Shown: positions 7,582-16,009 of the stretch, in pieces | Layout of the letters: each line of letters starts with the position of its first letter | Numbering within the stretch: the stretch's first letter is position 1 | Source: Hyphomicrobium sp. | Lineage (GTDB): Bacteria; Pseudomonadota; Alphaproteobacteria; Rhizobiales; Hyphomicrobiaceae | Length of the DNA: 64,000 bases | Direction of reading: 5' to 3' | Assembly (NCBI GenBank): GCA_022844105.1 | Contig: JALHMJ010000002.1 | Location: 295,836-359,835 of the forward strand | Notes under the pieces: model-generated | Database searches by the model: none | What the model was told of the DNA's origin: nothing | Seen by the model: only the letters and a program-made list of their open reading frames with translations | Made by a program: the position numbers and the translations under genes

Positions 7582-8367
7582 ATGATGAGCCCCTTCAACG
7601 AACCTCAGCGGTTAAACGTCATCGAACACGAGACGAGAGCGTTAGAGGAAGTAATTGAGGTCATTTCATCGAGCCTTTCGCCTCCAATTCTATATCACTC
7701 AGGCCATCAGCATGTAGGATTTCGGTTCGTCAATCCCAATTGGCGACACTTTTGCCTACTCAAGGCAGTTAGAGCAGTTAGTGCAATCAACGCAATAGTC
7801 GTGCTCTATAGGAGTGGCTATTCGCAAGAGATCGCGGTCATCATTCGAACCGTAGTCGAATGCACGAGCCATATTGAGTATGTTCTTGCCGGCGTTGAAA
7901 ACGATATCTTAGGCGGTGATCAAGATAAGTATGTGAAGGCGTTTTTCGCCGATTTCAGACGGAACACCGTCGATGATTTTCGCAAACACAAAGTCGTGCA
8001 GGCAGTCGTGCACAAAACGATTGGGGACAAGACCGATGCAACGCTTCGGAGTATTGAGGAGGGCCGAGATTTCGCGAACGTCAGCATGGCGAAGCTGCTG
8101 TCAAACGTGTACCTCACATACTCGAATTACGTTCACTGCCGTTATCCAGAAGTTATGGATATGTTCGGTGGATCACCCTCGCACTTTCATTTGCGCGGGA
8201 TGCGTGGAACTCCCAAAGATCAAGAGAACCTAGACCAGATCGAATCATTTACCGTTTCGGTGTCAAATTCCTTGAGAGCAATAATTATATCTATGCAACT
8301 GGTGAAAAGTGTCGAGAGCAACGACTCTCTAAGAAAGTGGTTTCCTGCCAAATCCTCACTGAGCTGA
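7582..8367 (+). CDS. Hypothetical protein, accessory-like
   Basis: I do not recognise this 261-residue protein with certainty. It is mainly helical, with a central stretch SYLITE-free but rich in conserved-looking polar residues (WRHFCLLKAVRAVSAINAIVVLYRSG, then IIRTVVECTSHIEYVLAG). This pattern of an Arg-Glu helix pair resembles DUF5677-type proteins, a tentative link. There is no signal peptide. AGGTAGGACA precedes the ATG at 7582 and the gene starts four bases after the HAD stop. Base composition is clearly more AT-rich than its neighbours and codon choice is less biased, which suggests recent acquisition. Confidence 0.65.
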   Translation: MMSPFNEPQRLNVIEHETRALEEVIEVISSSLSPPILYHSGHQHVGFRFVNPNWRHFCLLKAVRAVSAINAIVVLYRSGYSQEIAVIIRTVVECTSHIEYVLAGVENDILGGDQDKYVKAFFADFRRNTVDDFRKHKVVQAVVHKTIGDKTDATLRSIEEGRDFANVSMAKLLSNVYLTYSNYVHCRYPEVMDMFGGSPSHFHLRGMRGTPKDQENLDQIESFTVSVSNSLRAIIISMQLVKSVESNDSLRKWFPAKSSLS

Positions 8368-8481
8368 CGAATTACACACTTCTCCCCACTTTATGGGTAG
8401 CGGCGATCTAACTACGACCGGCGAATCCAAGCATGATCTTACCGCCGCGTTCGTGCGCGTCGTGGCTGGGCAGAGTGACAA

Positions 8482-8730
8482 ATGATCGGTTTCCTCGCAG
8501 TTTTCGCATCTTCAGTCAGCGGCTACGCCGGTATTGGTATTTGGGCAATAGCTGCTTCGTCCCTAGCACTTGCCGCTCTTTCGCAAGCCGAATATGGTTG
8601 GCTTTACAAACAAGCTCGTGATGGCGGCCACGACGCTGCAGCCCAATCGACAGCGATGCACAGTCTCGCTAATGCGCTTCTAGCTTCGAGCGCCGCATAC
8701 GTCGCAGGGGTCGCACTACGCTTTCTATGA
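8482..8730 (+). CDS. Small two-helix membrane protein, hypothetical
   Basis: An 82-residue protein with a hydrophobic N-terminal segment (IGFLAVFASSVSGYAGIGIWAIAASSLALAAL) and a C-terminal one (LANALLASSAAYVAGVALRFL), separated by a short polar loop (QAEYGWLYKQARDGG). No family is recognised. A weak purine-rich site precedes the ATG. Its stop overlaps the stop of the leftward gene by a few bases. The alternation of hydrophobic and polar segments supports translation, but evidence is limited to that. Confidence 0.5.
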   Translation: MIGFLAVFASSVSGYAGIGIWAIAASSLALAALSQAEYGWLYKQARDGGHDAAAQSTAMHSLANALLASSAAYVAGVALRFL

Positions 8731-9927
8731 TCGCTTAATCAACCAGTGGTTCTGGTAGTAGCCGCGCTTTGCCGATGTAATTAAATCTAGGCCGTCTTGC
8801 GCAGCGCGTCGCAGCTTGTTTTTCTCGCGGCGACGCCAGCTGCGGGGCAACGTTTGCCTTAGCGCGTTCTCATAGCAAACTTCCGCTTTTGTAATTTCTT
8901 GCGGTTCAATCTGCACAAATGCTTTGATGCCTGCGAAATAGGCTGTCAGCAGATGCAGATCGCCTTGCTCGATCAAGTCCCAGTACTGGTAGGGAGCAAA
9001 ATTCCGCCGGATGTCTTGAGCCGAACTTTCGACCTGCGGACTGATTAGCGTCCAAGCTGCCTGTGGTACTTGAAAGTTAACTCTCCCCGCCCCATCAACG
9101 ACTTTGGTTCGAGCCACCATCGCTTCGGCTTGATAGCGCTTTGCCCGCGCTTGGGTGAGGCGTTGCGAGCGATAATCGCCTTCACTTGCTGCAATCCGCT
9201 CAAGCTCCTGGTACGCGGCAAGTGCCTGTGGATAGTGCGCCATCCGTCTCAATTGGTGAGCTTCATACTCTTTTGCTTTAATATTTCGCTCATGCCCAGG
9301 CACTTGAAGGGCCGAACGAAATGCTGTTAGAGCGACATGCGAATTTGCGTCTAGACTGGTCTCCCTTTTTATTGAGGCCGCGATCGCACCGCGCATGACG
9401 TGAGCCGAAGCAAGCTGTGTATGCAGCGAGGCCATCATGTCTTGCCCCGCTTTGAGCCGCCGCTCAGTTTTCTCAATCGCTCTTTCAAGTTGCCATTGAG
9501 CGCTCATTTCAACGGCGGCCCCGGCGGGTGCCAATCCCCAACGACGCTCTCGCAGGACTGATCTAAGTTCGGGAGCTGAAAAGAGAGGAAGCGCGGGCAA
9601 AGCCTGTCGAGGTCCAGGGCGCTCGATGCAGCGAAGAACGTCGTCTTGCGCCCGCCGTAACCGGCGATCACTTTCATGCAAATATTTGTCTAAACGCTTG
9701 TGCAGAATGTGCTCTCGGTAAAGCCACCAGCGATAAAAACCGAATGAGAAACCAGCGGCCGCGATGATTTTTTCGCCGTGCTCTCGTAGCAGCCATGCAA
9801 CCGCACCAAGAACACCGGCCGTCTTGTCACCAAACTGCCCAAGCGTTTTCGCCAACACGCCAGCGGCGAAATCGCTGTCCTTCATGAATTCCAAAAATTC
9901 ACACGCAACTTCCCAGCCGCAATCCAT
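8725..9927 (-). CDS. Hypothetical protein with one membrane segment and helical repeats
   Basis: A 400-residue protein of no recognised family. A hydrophobic stretch (IIAAAGFSFGFYRWWLY) lies near residues 54-70, after which the chain is helical and charged. Residues about 200-260 (HQLRRMAHYPQALAAYQELERIAASEGDYRS) resemble a TPR-like helix pair. The ATG at 9927 has a GGGGG run upstream; an ATG at 9951 is the alternative. With the two preceding genes it forms a block of lower GC and unknown function between two repeat-rich gaps, which may be an accessory insertion. Confidence 0.6.
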   Translation of the reverse strand: MDCGWEVACEFLEFMKDSDFAAGVLAKTLGQFGDKTAGVLGAVAWLLREHGEKIIAAAGFSFGFYRWWLYREHILHKRLDKYLHESDRRLRRAQDDVLRCIERPGPRQALPALPLFSAPELRSVLRERRWGLAPAGAAVEMSAQWQLERAIEKTERRLKAGQDMMASLHTQLASAHVMRGAIAASIKRETSLDANSHVALTAFRSALQVPGHERNIKAKEYEAHQLRRMAHYPQALAAYQELERIAASEGDYRSQRLTQARAKRYQAEAMVARTKVVDGAGRVNFQVPQAAWTLISPQVESSAQDIRRNFAPYQYWDLIEQGDLHLLTAYFAGIKAFVQIEPQEITKAEVCYENALRQTLPRSWRRREKNKLRRAAQDGLDLITSAKRGYYQNHWLIKRS

Positions 9928-10065
9928 CCCCCGTACCCCCGCACGCAACAATCACTCAAAGCAATGTGCTCAGCGTAAGCCGTAGTCCCAGACGTTGGCG
10001 AGTGGAAAATTAACTAATGTGACGAACCCTCACTCACATTAGCCGCGCGCTTACATCCCCACCGC

Positions 10066-10196
10066 TGTCATCCCGGGCTTTAGGCCCGGGACCCATCGCG
10101 CAACACATGACCGCGCACGCGTTGCGAATATCATCGCCACCTCATTGAATCGCGCTCAGTGAAAAATGGGTCCCGGGGACGAGCCCCGGGATGACA
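10066..10196. repeat. REP-like palindromic pair 1
   Basis: A TGTCATCCCGGGC..GCCCGGGACCCAT hairpin at 10066-10096 is followed by its inverted counterpart ATGGGTCCCGG..CCGGGATGACA at 10166-10196. The two units face each other across about 70 bases, like a bacterial interspersed mosaic element. Confidence 0.85.
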
Positions 10197-10269
10197 CCTG
10201 TGGGGTGGCGACGTCGTCACGCGCATTGCTGGACGTGTCGTCGAGCCGCCTATCGCCCGCTCATTCCAA

Positions 10270-10418
10270 CGTCATCCCGGCGAAGGCCGGGACCCAGTCA
10301 ACGAGCAGCGGCGAAAAGCGCATTCCTGTCGGGAGCGGTGGCGGCCGGTGCGAGAATCTTCGCGCTGAAGTTTGTCTGGGTCCCGGCCGGCTCGCTGCAC
10401 TCGCACGCCGGGATGACG
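10270..10418. repeat. REP-like palindromic pair 2
   Basis: CGTCATCCCGGCGAAGGCCGGGACCCAG at 10270-10297 is matched by an inverted unit at 10376-10418 (CTGGGTCCCGGCC...CCGGGATGACG) with a longer loop. It belongs to the same family as pair 1, about 75 bases away. Confidence 0.82.
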
Positions 10419-10751
10419 TTTGCAAAAGTGCGACCCCCACTTATCCCCGCCGCTCGCGCCGCGCCCTACACTGCCTCCATCTCCGGCCCGAGAGGGGGCG
10501 TCGCTTAAGAGGCGTCTTGCGTGATGCGGGTCGGAGAGCAGTGCCGGGACGGAGGCAACGCAGCCTCCCTCTCTGGGGCTCGCTTCGGCCGCCGAGTGAA
10601 ATCCTCGGCGCGGAGATTCTGCTGAAACGTCGAAGGTAGGCCAGAAATCCTGCGCGGGGCGGTGATGAGAGCCGCACCACTAACAAACATCAGCGGCTCG
10701 CAAGCCGCCCCGCACCCCTCGCCGCACACGCGAGGCGTCACCGGAGCCGAA

Positions 10752-11180
10752 ATGAGCGATCCCGCACGCCCGCCCATTGAACCCGCTTCGCCTTGTAGAT
10801 CGCACGAGCAGCGCACGCGCGCCCGCCTCGAACGCCGTGCGCAACGCACCGCCCTTCAACTCGAAAAAGCGGAAGTTGTGCTGCAGCGCGACACCCAGCG
10901 CCACATGATGCAGCGCCGCCGTCAGCAGCATCCGAGCGCGATGGTTCGTCAGTTGCGCGACCTGCGCGCGGAAATGGACGCGCTCGCCGCTCGGCTCGAT
11001 GCGCTGATCGCGCCTTCCGCCGCGAAGGCTCGGCGCAAACGCATGCGCAAGAACGATGTGACGCAACCGTCGCCACAAACGAAATGCGCCGCTCCAGGCA
11101 AGCCTGAAGCAGCGCACGCCGCGTCGTCGAAAGCAGGTCTTAGAGCGACCGGCCCTTGGCGAAAGCATCAACCTCGGTGA
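10752..11180 (+). CDS. Hypothetical Arg-rich coiled-coil protein
   Basis: A 142-residue, strongly basic, mostly helical protein. Residues about 20-80 (RTRARLERRAQRTALQLEKAE and following) have a coiled-coil-like pattern, and a further helix MDALAARLDALIAP lies near residue 80. The C-terminal 45 residues look disordered. GC at third positions is high, as for real genes nearby, but no family is recognised and an antisense frame also stays open. It overlaps the 3' end of the CsbD-like gene by about 40 bases. Confidence 0.4.
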   Translation: MSDPARPPIEPASPCRSHEQRTRARLERRAQRTALQLEKAEVVLQRDTQRHMMQRRRQQHPSAMVRQLRDLRAEMDALAARLDALIAPSAAKARRKRMRKNDVTQPSPQTKCAAPGKPEAAHAASSKAGLRATGPWRKHQPR

Positions 11181-11367
11181 GGGCCTGGGCCCGTTCGATG
11201 CTGTACTTGGACTGAACCTGCGCAATCAGGTCGTCCTTATCCTTGAGCGCCGTGACTTCGGCAGCGGTGAACTTGGACCAACGGTGGGCCACTTCGCTAC
11301 GCATGCCGGCAGGCGCTGCCGATGCAGCAGCAGTGTTGGCTTTTTCAGCTTGAACAGGACTGGACAT
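11140..11367 (-). CDS. CsbD-like small stress protein
   Basis: A 75-residue protein. The C-terminal half (KFTAAEVTALKDKDDLIAQV, then QSKYSIERAQALTEVD) matches the CsbD/YjbJ pattern of a W/KxLT-type start, a charged turn (KDKDDL), and a YGxxxxxAxxEV helix. The N-terminal 25 residues are Ala-rich and variable. CsbD-family proteins are abundant stress-induced proteins of unknown biochemical role. A perfect AGGAGG ribosome site precedes the ATG at 11367. The upstream 250 bases are unusually AT-rich; no clear EcfG motif was found there. Confidence 0.75.
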   Translation of the reverse strand: MSSPVQAEKANTAAASAAPAGMRSEVAHRWSKFTAAEVTALKDKDDLIAQVQSKYSIERAQALTEVDAFAKGRSL

Positions 11368-11626
11368 GAAAACCTCCTAAGTATGATCGAAAGAACATGA
11401 TCTGATATGTATTTCGTCAAACCATTATTTGAAAATACAGCTCGAATGTGTCCGTGGCATGTTTAAAGGAAAATAAAACGAAATATTTTGAAATATTGAG
11501 ACAGGAAGATAGTCTTAAATTGCGAAGATTAATTTCAGAATACACTTCGAAAGATGAAGCAAGACGGCGATAATTAATTTATATATTTATATGAATACTC
11601 AATTTGCAGGTGACGCAACGACAGGA
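11368..11626. other. AT-rich intergenic region
   Basis: About 260 bases with strikingly high A+T compared with the rest of the window (for example TTAATTTATATATTTATATG near 11574-11593). It contains the promoter side of the CsbD-like gene and abuts the truncated end of the MFS gene. No gene, terminator or direct-repeat boundary was recognised. Confidence 0.7.
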
Positions 11627-12559
11627 TCATACGACCCGACGGTCGGCGTTCGGCACGATCATCAGCGCAATCGCCGCGCCGAGCGCGATCGAGCCCGCCA
11701 CGAGCATGACGAAGCGCCGGTCCATGCGATCCGACAGGCGCCCGAGCGGCCACTGCGCCACCGCGCCCCCAAGCACGACGGCGCTCATGAACAGACCGAT
11801 GCCGCCAGCGTCCAGACCGGCATCGGCGGCAAAGACCGGCCCGAGCGTCCAGAACGCGCCGTTGGCAAGGCCGACGACGAAGCAGCCCGCCGTCCCCACC
11901 GGCGAAATGCGCGCCAGATCGCCGAGGCGGGGATGGACGCTCGCCACCATCTGCGGATGCGCGGCAGCGGTGAACGCGATCGGCAGCGCGGCAAAAGAAA
12001 TGAGGATCGAGGCAAGCGCAAAGAGAACGAACGACTGCGGATCGGCAAAGCCGAGCATGAGCTGGCCCAGCGTGATCACTGTCAGGTTGACGATCGTGTA
12101 GACGGAGAACACCGTGCCGCGCACGCGGTTGTCGCAGCGTTCATTGATCCAGCTTTCGATGACGATGTAGAGCACCGCGAAGCAATAGCCGGTGATAATC
12201 CGCAATATCCACCACACGACCGGATCGACGATCATCGGATGCAGGAGGGCGATGCTCGAGGCCACCGACGTCATGGCGAGATAAGCGCGGATGTGCCCGG
12301 CCCGCCGCACGAGAGCCGGCCCGTGCAAACACCCGACGGTGAAGCCGAAGAAATACGCGGTGCCCAGAAGTCCCAATTCGAAGGCGCGGAAATGTTCAAG
12401 GTTGGCGCGCACCGGCACCAAGGTGCCCTGCAGACCGTTACCCATCAGCAGCAGCCCCACGCTGAATAACAGAGCGGAAACTGGCGCCAGCGCGGCGCGC
12501 AGTGTCGCCGGGCCGCTCTCTGCCGCGAGCGCGTGGTTCGTCCTATCGGACCCAGCCAC
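11627..12559 (-). CDS. MFS transporter (YcaD-like), C-terminally truncated
   Basis: About 310 residues with nine predicted membrane segments. The fourth segment ends in the ESWIN motif typical of YcaD-like major facilitator proteins, and GRLSDRMDRR after the eighth is the family's loop signature. Members normally have 12 segments and 400 or more residues. Here the frame stops at TGA after NADRRVV, directly at the edge of an AT-rich block, so segments 10-12 are missing. A GTG start at 12559 with AGGA upstream is preferred over a longer frame that begins at 12643. Probably a degraded gene. Confidence 0.75.
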   Translation of the reverse strand: MAGSDRTNHALAAESGPATLRAALAPVSALLFSVGLLLMGNGLQGTLVPVRANLEHFRAFELGLLGTAYFFGFTVGCLHGPALVRRAGHIRAYLAMTSVASSIALLHPMIVDPVVWWILRIITGYCFAVLYIVIESWINERCDNRVRGTVFSVYTIVNLTVITLGQLMLGFADPQSFVLFALASILISFAALPIAFTAAAHPQMVASVHPRLGDLARISPVGTAGCFVVGLANGAFWTLGPVFAADAGLDAGGIGLFMSAVVLGGAVAQWPLGRLSDRMDRRFVMLVAGSIALGAAIALMIVPNADRRVV

Positions 12560-12752
12560 GACATGTCCTGTCGGCACAGAAATTTGTAATCCCCCGGACC
12601 GGAATTGAAATGAAGATCGAAAAACCAAACGAAGAGACAACACGAGACATCAATCGCCGTCACGGCAGATCAACGTAACGAGTACAGCACCCGTTCCGTC
12701 AATCAGCGGGCAATATCGCGGGGTGAACACAACAGCCGGATGCCAAAGGAAA

Positions 12753-12778
12753 GCCCCGGACGCGGCTGCGACCGGGGC
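12753..12778 (-). terminator. Possible terminator after DUF2189 gene
   Basis: GCCCCGG (12753-12759) pairs with CCGGGGC (12772-12778). On the minus strand the stem is followed by TTTCCTTT. It lies just downstream of the DUF2189 gene stop. Confidence 0.55.
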
Positions 12779-12817
12779 AATGCGATGTAGAAAGCGCCGG
12801 ACATACCCGGCCGATCG

Positions 12818-13654
12818 TCAGCCTTCCGAAAGTCGGCCCGCCATGAGGGCAGGCTCGACAGCCGCCGCGTTCGACTCTGGCAGCGACAAACGGACGGGCT
12901 CGACCGCCAGGCGATAGAGATGCCATGTCGAATGGCCGATGATGGGAAGCAAGATCACCAGCCCAACGAAGGCCGTCATCACCGAGAGCGTGATGATGAA
13001 GCCGATGAAAATGGCCCAGGCGATGAGCGTAATGGGGTTCTTCTCGACCAGGCGCACACTCGTCACCATCGCGGTGATGAAATCCGTGTCGCGATGGTAG
13101 AGCATCGGGAACGAGATGACCGTGATCGCGAACACGGCAAACCCGATCGCAGCGCCCGCCAAATTGCCGATGATAAGGAACACGAAACCCGACGGGCTAT
13201 CGAGCAGCTTGGCAAAATAGTCGGTGTCGAACGTGTTGATCCCACCGACGGCGAACGTCAGCACAGCCGCGATTTCGAGCCAAAGGATCAGCGCCAGGAA
13301 AGTCACGAGCGCCATCCAGCCAAGATCCCGTCGGTGACGCTCACGGCTGAGGCCGGCAATGACCGCGGCCGGCGTGACCGGCTGGGCGCGTTCGCGCAAA
13401 TCGCTCACGGCGTAAAACGCAGCGGCGGCGAACGGCGCGATGAGTGCAAAACCCATGGCCGCTGGATAAATGAGAAACGGCAAACCCATCTCGGCCAGCA
13501 ACAGAAACAAGACCCAGCCCAAAACTGCGAAGGCAGCGCCGATCGCCAACCCGTAACCAGGATGGGCGCGGAAATCGGCGATCCCGGCAACGACCGCTTC
13601 GTTGAGATCGTCCAGCGTCACCCGGCGAACTTCGGGCCAGTTATGCGCAGCCAT
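12818..13654 (-). CDS. DUF2189 integral membrane protein
   Basis: A 278-residue protein with about six membrane segments. The opening PEVRRVTLDDLNEAVVAGIADFRAHPGYGL is the DUF2189 hallmark, followed by paired hydrophobic segments, the LRERAQPVTPAAVI loop, and the late FPMLYHRDTDFITAMVTSVRLVEKNP segment conserved in the family. Function is unknown; the family is common in alphaproteobacteria and sometimes lies near cytochrome oxidase genes. Length is normal. The 430-base upstream gap holds its promoter. Confidence 0.85.
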   Translation of the reverse strand: MAAHNWPEVRRVTLDDLNEAVVAGIADFRAHPGYGLAIGAAFAVLGWVLFLLLAEMGLPFLIYPAAMGFALIAPFAAAAFYAVSDLRERAQPVTPAAVIAGLSRERHRRDLGWMALVTFLALILWLEIAAVLTFAVGGINTFDTDYFAKLLDSPSGFVFLIIGNLAGAAIGFAVFAITVISFPMLYHRDTDFITAMVTSVRLVEKNPITLIAWAIFIGFIITLSVMTAFVGLVILLPIIGHSTWHLYRLAVEPVRLSLPESNAAAVEPALMAGRLSEG

Positions 13655-14083
13655 TGCACCGTGCTCCTACCCGTGGTCACGTTAAATGTGCGACATCGCG
13701 GCGCACGCATCCTAGGGCAAGTTGGCGCGTCGTCAAGTTGCAGCGGTTTCCTGGCGTGCGTGGCCAGTGCTCCGCGCGATTTTGAGGGGTAAAGTGTGCC
13801 GTGTGCAATCTTCAGTTAGATGACGAACCTTACGGCCGAAGTCCGTCGTACCGGCCACGACACCACGCACGCCCATCATCACAACTTCGCAAGTTTCAGC
13901 TTCGCCGTTGCACCAATATCGCCGCATCAGCGACATCGAATCTACCCACTTCGGAGCTAAATCTGGCTTATGTTCAAAATGGCTGTCTGTAAAACAAGTG
14001 TGTCTGCTTGCAACCAACCGCCGGGCTGATTAGTTCAACAGGCACACGGGGAAGTGTTGTTAAATGCAATCGAGGAGATGGGC
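13655..14083. other. Divergent intergenic region
   Basis: A 429-base gap between the leftward DUF2189 gene and a rightward small secreted protein. A short leftward frame at 13733-14017 lacks a recognisable ribosome site or family pattern and is not called. GAGGAG at 14072-14077 is the ribosome site of the next gene. Nothing else was recognised. Confidence 0.5.
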
Positions 14084-14395
14084 ATGAAACTAAAACTGGC
14101 CCTCGCGGCTGCGGCCATCGTGGGCGCATTCGCAATAAGCGCACCGTCCAACGCGGCTCCGCTCGCTGGCGCGGGTGTGGCGACGCAGGATGCGAAGACT
14201 GACTTGAAATCTTCTGAACAAGTCGGTCGTCGCCACTATCATCGCCGCCACTATCGCCATCGCGGGTACCGGCACCGTTACGGCTACCGGCGCCACTATC
14301 GTCCGTATTACGGATATGGCGCATACTCAGGCTACGGGTATGGATATCCGTACTACCGCCGCCGCCCAGGCATCTACCTCGGCTTCGGCTTCTAG
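14084..14395 (+). CDS. Small secreted Tyr/Arg/His-rich protein
   Basis: A 103-residue exported protein. A clean signal peptide (MKLKLALAAAAIVGAFAISA, cleavage near SNAA) is followed by a short linker and then a low-complexity tail of HYHRRHYRHRGYRHRYGYRR type and GYGYGYPYYRRRPG, ending in IYLGFGF. Such proteins are frequent in Hyphomicrobiales and of unknown role; the tail suggests surface, metal or polyanion binding. GAGGAG upstream supports the ATG at 14084 rather than that at 14078. It ends in a strong bidirectional terminator. Confidence 0.82.
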   Translation: MKLKLALAAAAIVGAFAISAPSNAAPLAGAGVATQDAKTDLKSSEQVGRRHYHRRHYRHRGYRHRYGYRRHYRPYYGYGAYSGYGYGYPYYRRRPGIYLGFGF

Positions 14396-14412
14396 TTCCG
14401 AGAATTGAAACG

Positions 14413-14450
14413 ATAACGGGCCGGGAAAAATTCCCGGCCCGTTATTTTTT
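14413..14450. terminator. Bidirectional intrinsic terminator
   Basis: ATAACGGGCCGGGAA pairs perfectly with TTCCCGGCCCGTTAT (14413-14445), followed by TTTTT. It sits between two convergent genes and works in either direction. Confidence 0.93.
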
Positions 14451-14472
14451 GCTTTTGCATGAAGAGAATTTT

Positions 14473-15012
14473 TTATTTCTTATCCTCGCCCTTTTCAGAT
14501 CCCGCATATTTGCCCTTGATGCTTTCCATGCCCGCTTTGAAAATTCCGTCGATTACGCCACGCGCATCTTTATCTTCCTTGCCGTTCGCATCGAACGTGG
14601 CCGACCAGAGCACATTGATTTCATCAAGATTGTCGTCGTCGGGCGTCACCGAAAACATCGCTGTGTAATTTTTCACCGGCAACGGGCTCTCGATGATCTC
14701 GTATTTGTAACTCGTGGTGCCAGTCTCCAGGAGCTTTTCCTTGATCACACCGCCATCCTTGAGCGTCAACGTTCTGAATTCGACGTCCCCGTCCTTGCTG
14801 GCCTCACACTTGGTGATCGCGGGATGCCATTCAGAAATGGCGCACCAGCCGCCGATCTTGGCCCACAACGCTGTCCGCTCGGCGTCTGCTTTAGTTTCGT
14901 CAATATTGACTTCGAGCTTTTTGGCCGAAACCAGCGACGCCGCATCGGCAGCAATTGTCCCCAGGGTCAATATCGCGCCCCCAACGATGGCGGTTGCAAG
15001 AACGTGCTTCAT
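14473..15012 (-). CDS. Secreted SRPBCC (START-like) family protein
   Basis: A 179-residue exported protein. A signal peptide (MKHVLATAIVGGAILTLGTI, cleavage near ADAA) is followed by a helix-grip domain. The pattern WAKIGGWCAISEWHPAITKCE at about residues 50-70, RTLTLKDGGVIKEKLLETG in the middle, and a long C-terminal helix (VIDGIFKAGMESIKG) match the SRPBCC polyketide-cyclase/lipid-binding superfamily. Two Cys (WCAI, TKCE) could form a disulfide. The ligand is unknown. It shares the terminator with the convergent small secreted protein. Confidence 0.82.
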   Translation of the reverse strand: MKHVLATAIVGGAILTLGTIAADAASLVSAKKLEVNIDETKADAERTALWAKIGGWCAISEWHPAITKCEASKDGDVEFRTLTLKDGGVIKEKLLETGTTSYKYEIIESPLPVKNYTAMFSVTPDDDNLDEINVLWSATFDANGKEDKDARGVIDGIFKAGMESIKGKYAGSEKGEDKK

Positions 15013-15128
15013 GTTTCACTCCCAAATGCTGCCAGAGCAGCGGCTATCGTTGCGGCATTCGCCGTTCTGTAACGGTGTAACATCTGCATCTGAATGACGG
15101 CAAGATCGTCCAAGAGGAAGCAACCCGC

Positions 15129-15593
15129 ATGCCCACGATCCGAAGTGCTACCCACGCCGATGTCGGGCCTTTAGCCGATCTACTGGGAGAACTATTTGCC
15201 CAGGAACAGGAATTTGCACCCGATCGGACCCAACAGAGCCGCGGACTGACACTACTGCTCGATCGCGGCGATACCGTGCGCATTATTTTGGCCGAAGACA
15301 ACGGCCTGCCGATCGCCATGGGCGTACTGCACTATTCGATCTCGACGTATCTCGGATCCCCAGTAGCGATGTTGGAAGACGTCATTGTCACGTCCGCGCA
15401 TCGCGGGCGCGGTGTCGGGCAACGGCTGATGGCTGCTATCATCGAGCAGGCACGGGCCGATAATATCGCACGCATCACTCTGTTGACCGACCACGACAAC
15501 ACAGCCGCGCAGGACTTCTATGCTGGCTTTGGTTTCACGCGCTCTACGATGGCCCCCTTCCGCCTCATGCTGACACAAAGCTTGACCGCCTAG
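15129..15593 (+). CDS. GNAT family N-acetyltransferase
   Basis: A 154-residue GNAT protein. It opens with the typical IRSATHADVGPLADLL motif, followed by the acetyl-CoA binding A-motif VTSAHRGRGVGQRLMAAIIE (Q/RxxGxG/A as RGRGVG) at about residues 93-112, and motif B with NTAAQDFYAGFGFTRS near the end. The substrate cannot be predicted. AAGAGGAAG precedes the ATG at 15129. Its stop overlaps the stop of the convergent membrane protein by four bases. Confidence 0.88.
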   Translation: MPTIRSATHADVGPLADLLGELFAQEQEFAPDRTQQSRGLTLLLDRGDTVRIILAEDNGLPIAMGVLHYSISTYLGSPVAMLEDVIVTSAHRGRGVGQRLMAAIIEQARADNIARITLLTDHDNTAAQDFYAGFGFTRSTMAPFRLMLTQSLTA

Positions 15594-15913
15594 CGCAGCG
15601 GACCACCGTCTTTATGATCATTGGGATCGCGCATATCGCAGATGTCGTCATAGGGCAGCGTCATGATCGCAATTCCCATCGCCACGCTGCCGAACGTCAA
15701 AGCATTGAAAGCGTACAGCAGAAAGATGGCGATATACGGCTCCCGTTCCTCAATCAGCAGATCCTTCAAACCGGCAAGATTGATGAGGATCATCAGTGAA
15801 GCCACGATAACGCCGGCGGCAAGTCCAATAGCCATATGTAAGGCGAGGAACCGCAGCAGCCGCGGCATTCGTGGCCGCCCTTCGACCGGACTCGCGGATG
15901 GTTGTTCGCCCAT
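15590..15913 (-). CDS. Two-helix membrane protein, hypothetical
   Basis: A 107-residue protein with two membrane segments (LHMAIGLAAGVIVASLMILINLAG and IAIFLLYAFNALTFGSVAMGIAIMTL) and a charged C-terminal tail (DDICDMRDPNDHKDGG). This layout is common among conserved proteins of Hyphomicrobiales with no assigned role. The ATG at 15913 with AAGGAT upstream is preferred to a longer frame. No operon partner is apparent. Confidence 0.7.
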   Translation of the reverse strand: MGEQPSASPVEGRPRMPRLLRFLALHMAIGLAAGVIVASLMILINLAGLKDLLIEEREPYIAIFLLYAFNALTFGSVAMGIAIMTLPYDDICDMRDPNDHKDGGPLR

Positions 15914-16009
15914 GCTCAATCCTTTCCTGCTCTTGGGACGGTAGTGCGAATTCGCAGCCTTTGACAATGTTTGCTCGACGCAGGCGACTGAACAAAGCAA
16001 TCATCGGTC

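Larger units (their letters stand above)
9952..10661. other. Long intergenic region with palindromic repeats
   Basis: About 700 bases without a convincing gene. It contains four palindromic GTCATCCCGG-type units (listed separately) in two head-to-head pairs. The remainder up to 10661 is GC-rich with no recognised element. Confidence 0.6.

Noticed and set aside
10680-11225. 181-codon frame on the - strand
   Set aside because: Competes with the Arg-rich coiled-coil frame on the + strand and overlaps the CsbD-like gene; it has no recognisable motif.
11591-12469. 292-codon frame on the + strand
   Set aside because: Antisense to the MFS gene and full of Arg/His/Asp, the usual antisense composition.
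13733-14017. 94-codon frame on the - strand
   Set aside because: No ribosome site or conserved pattern; it sits in a promoter region.
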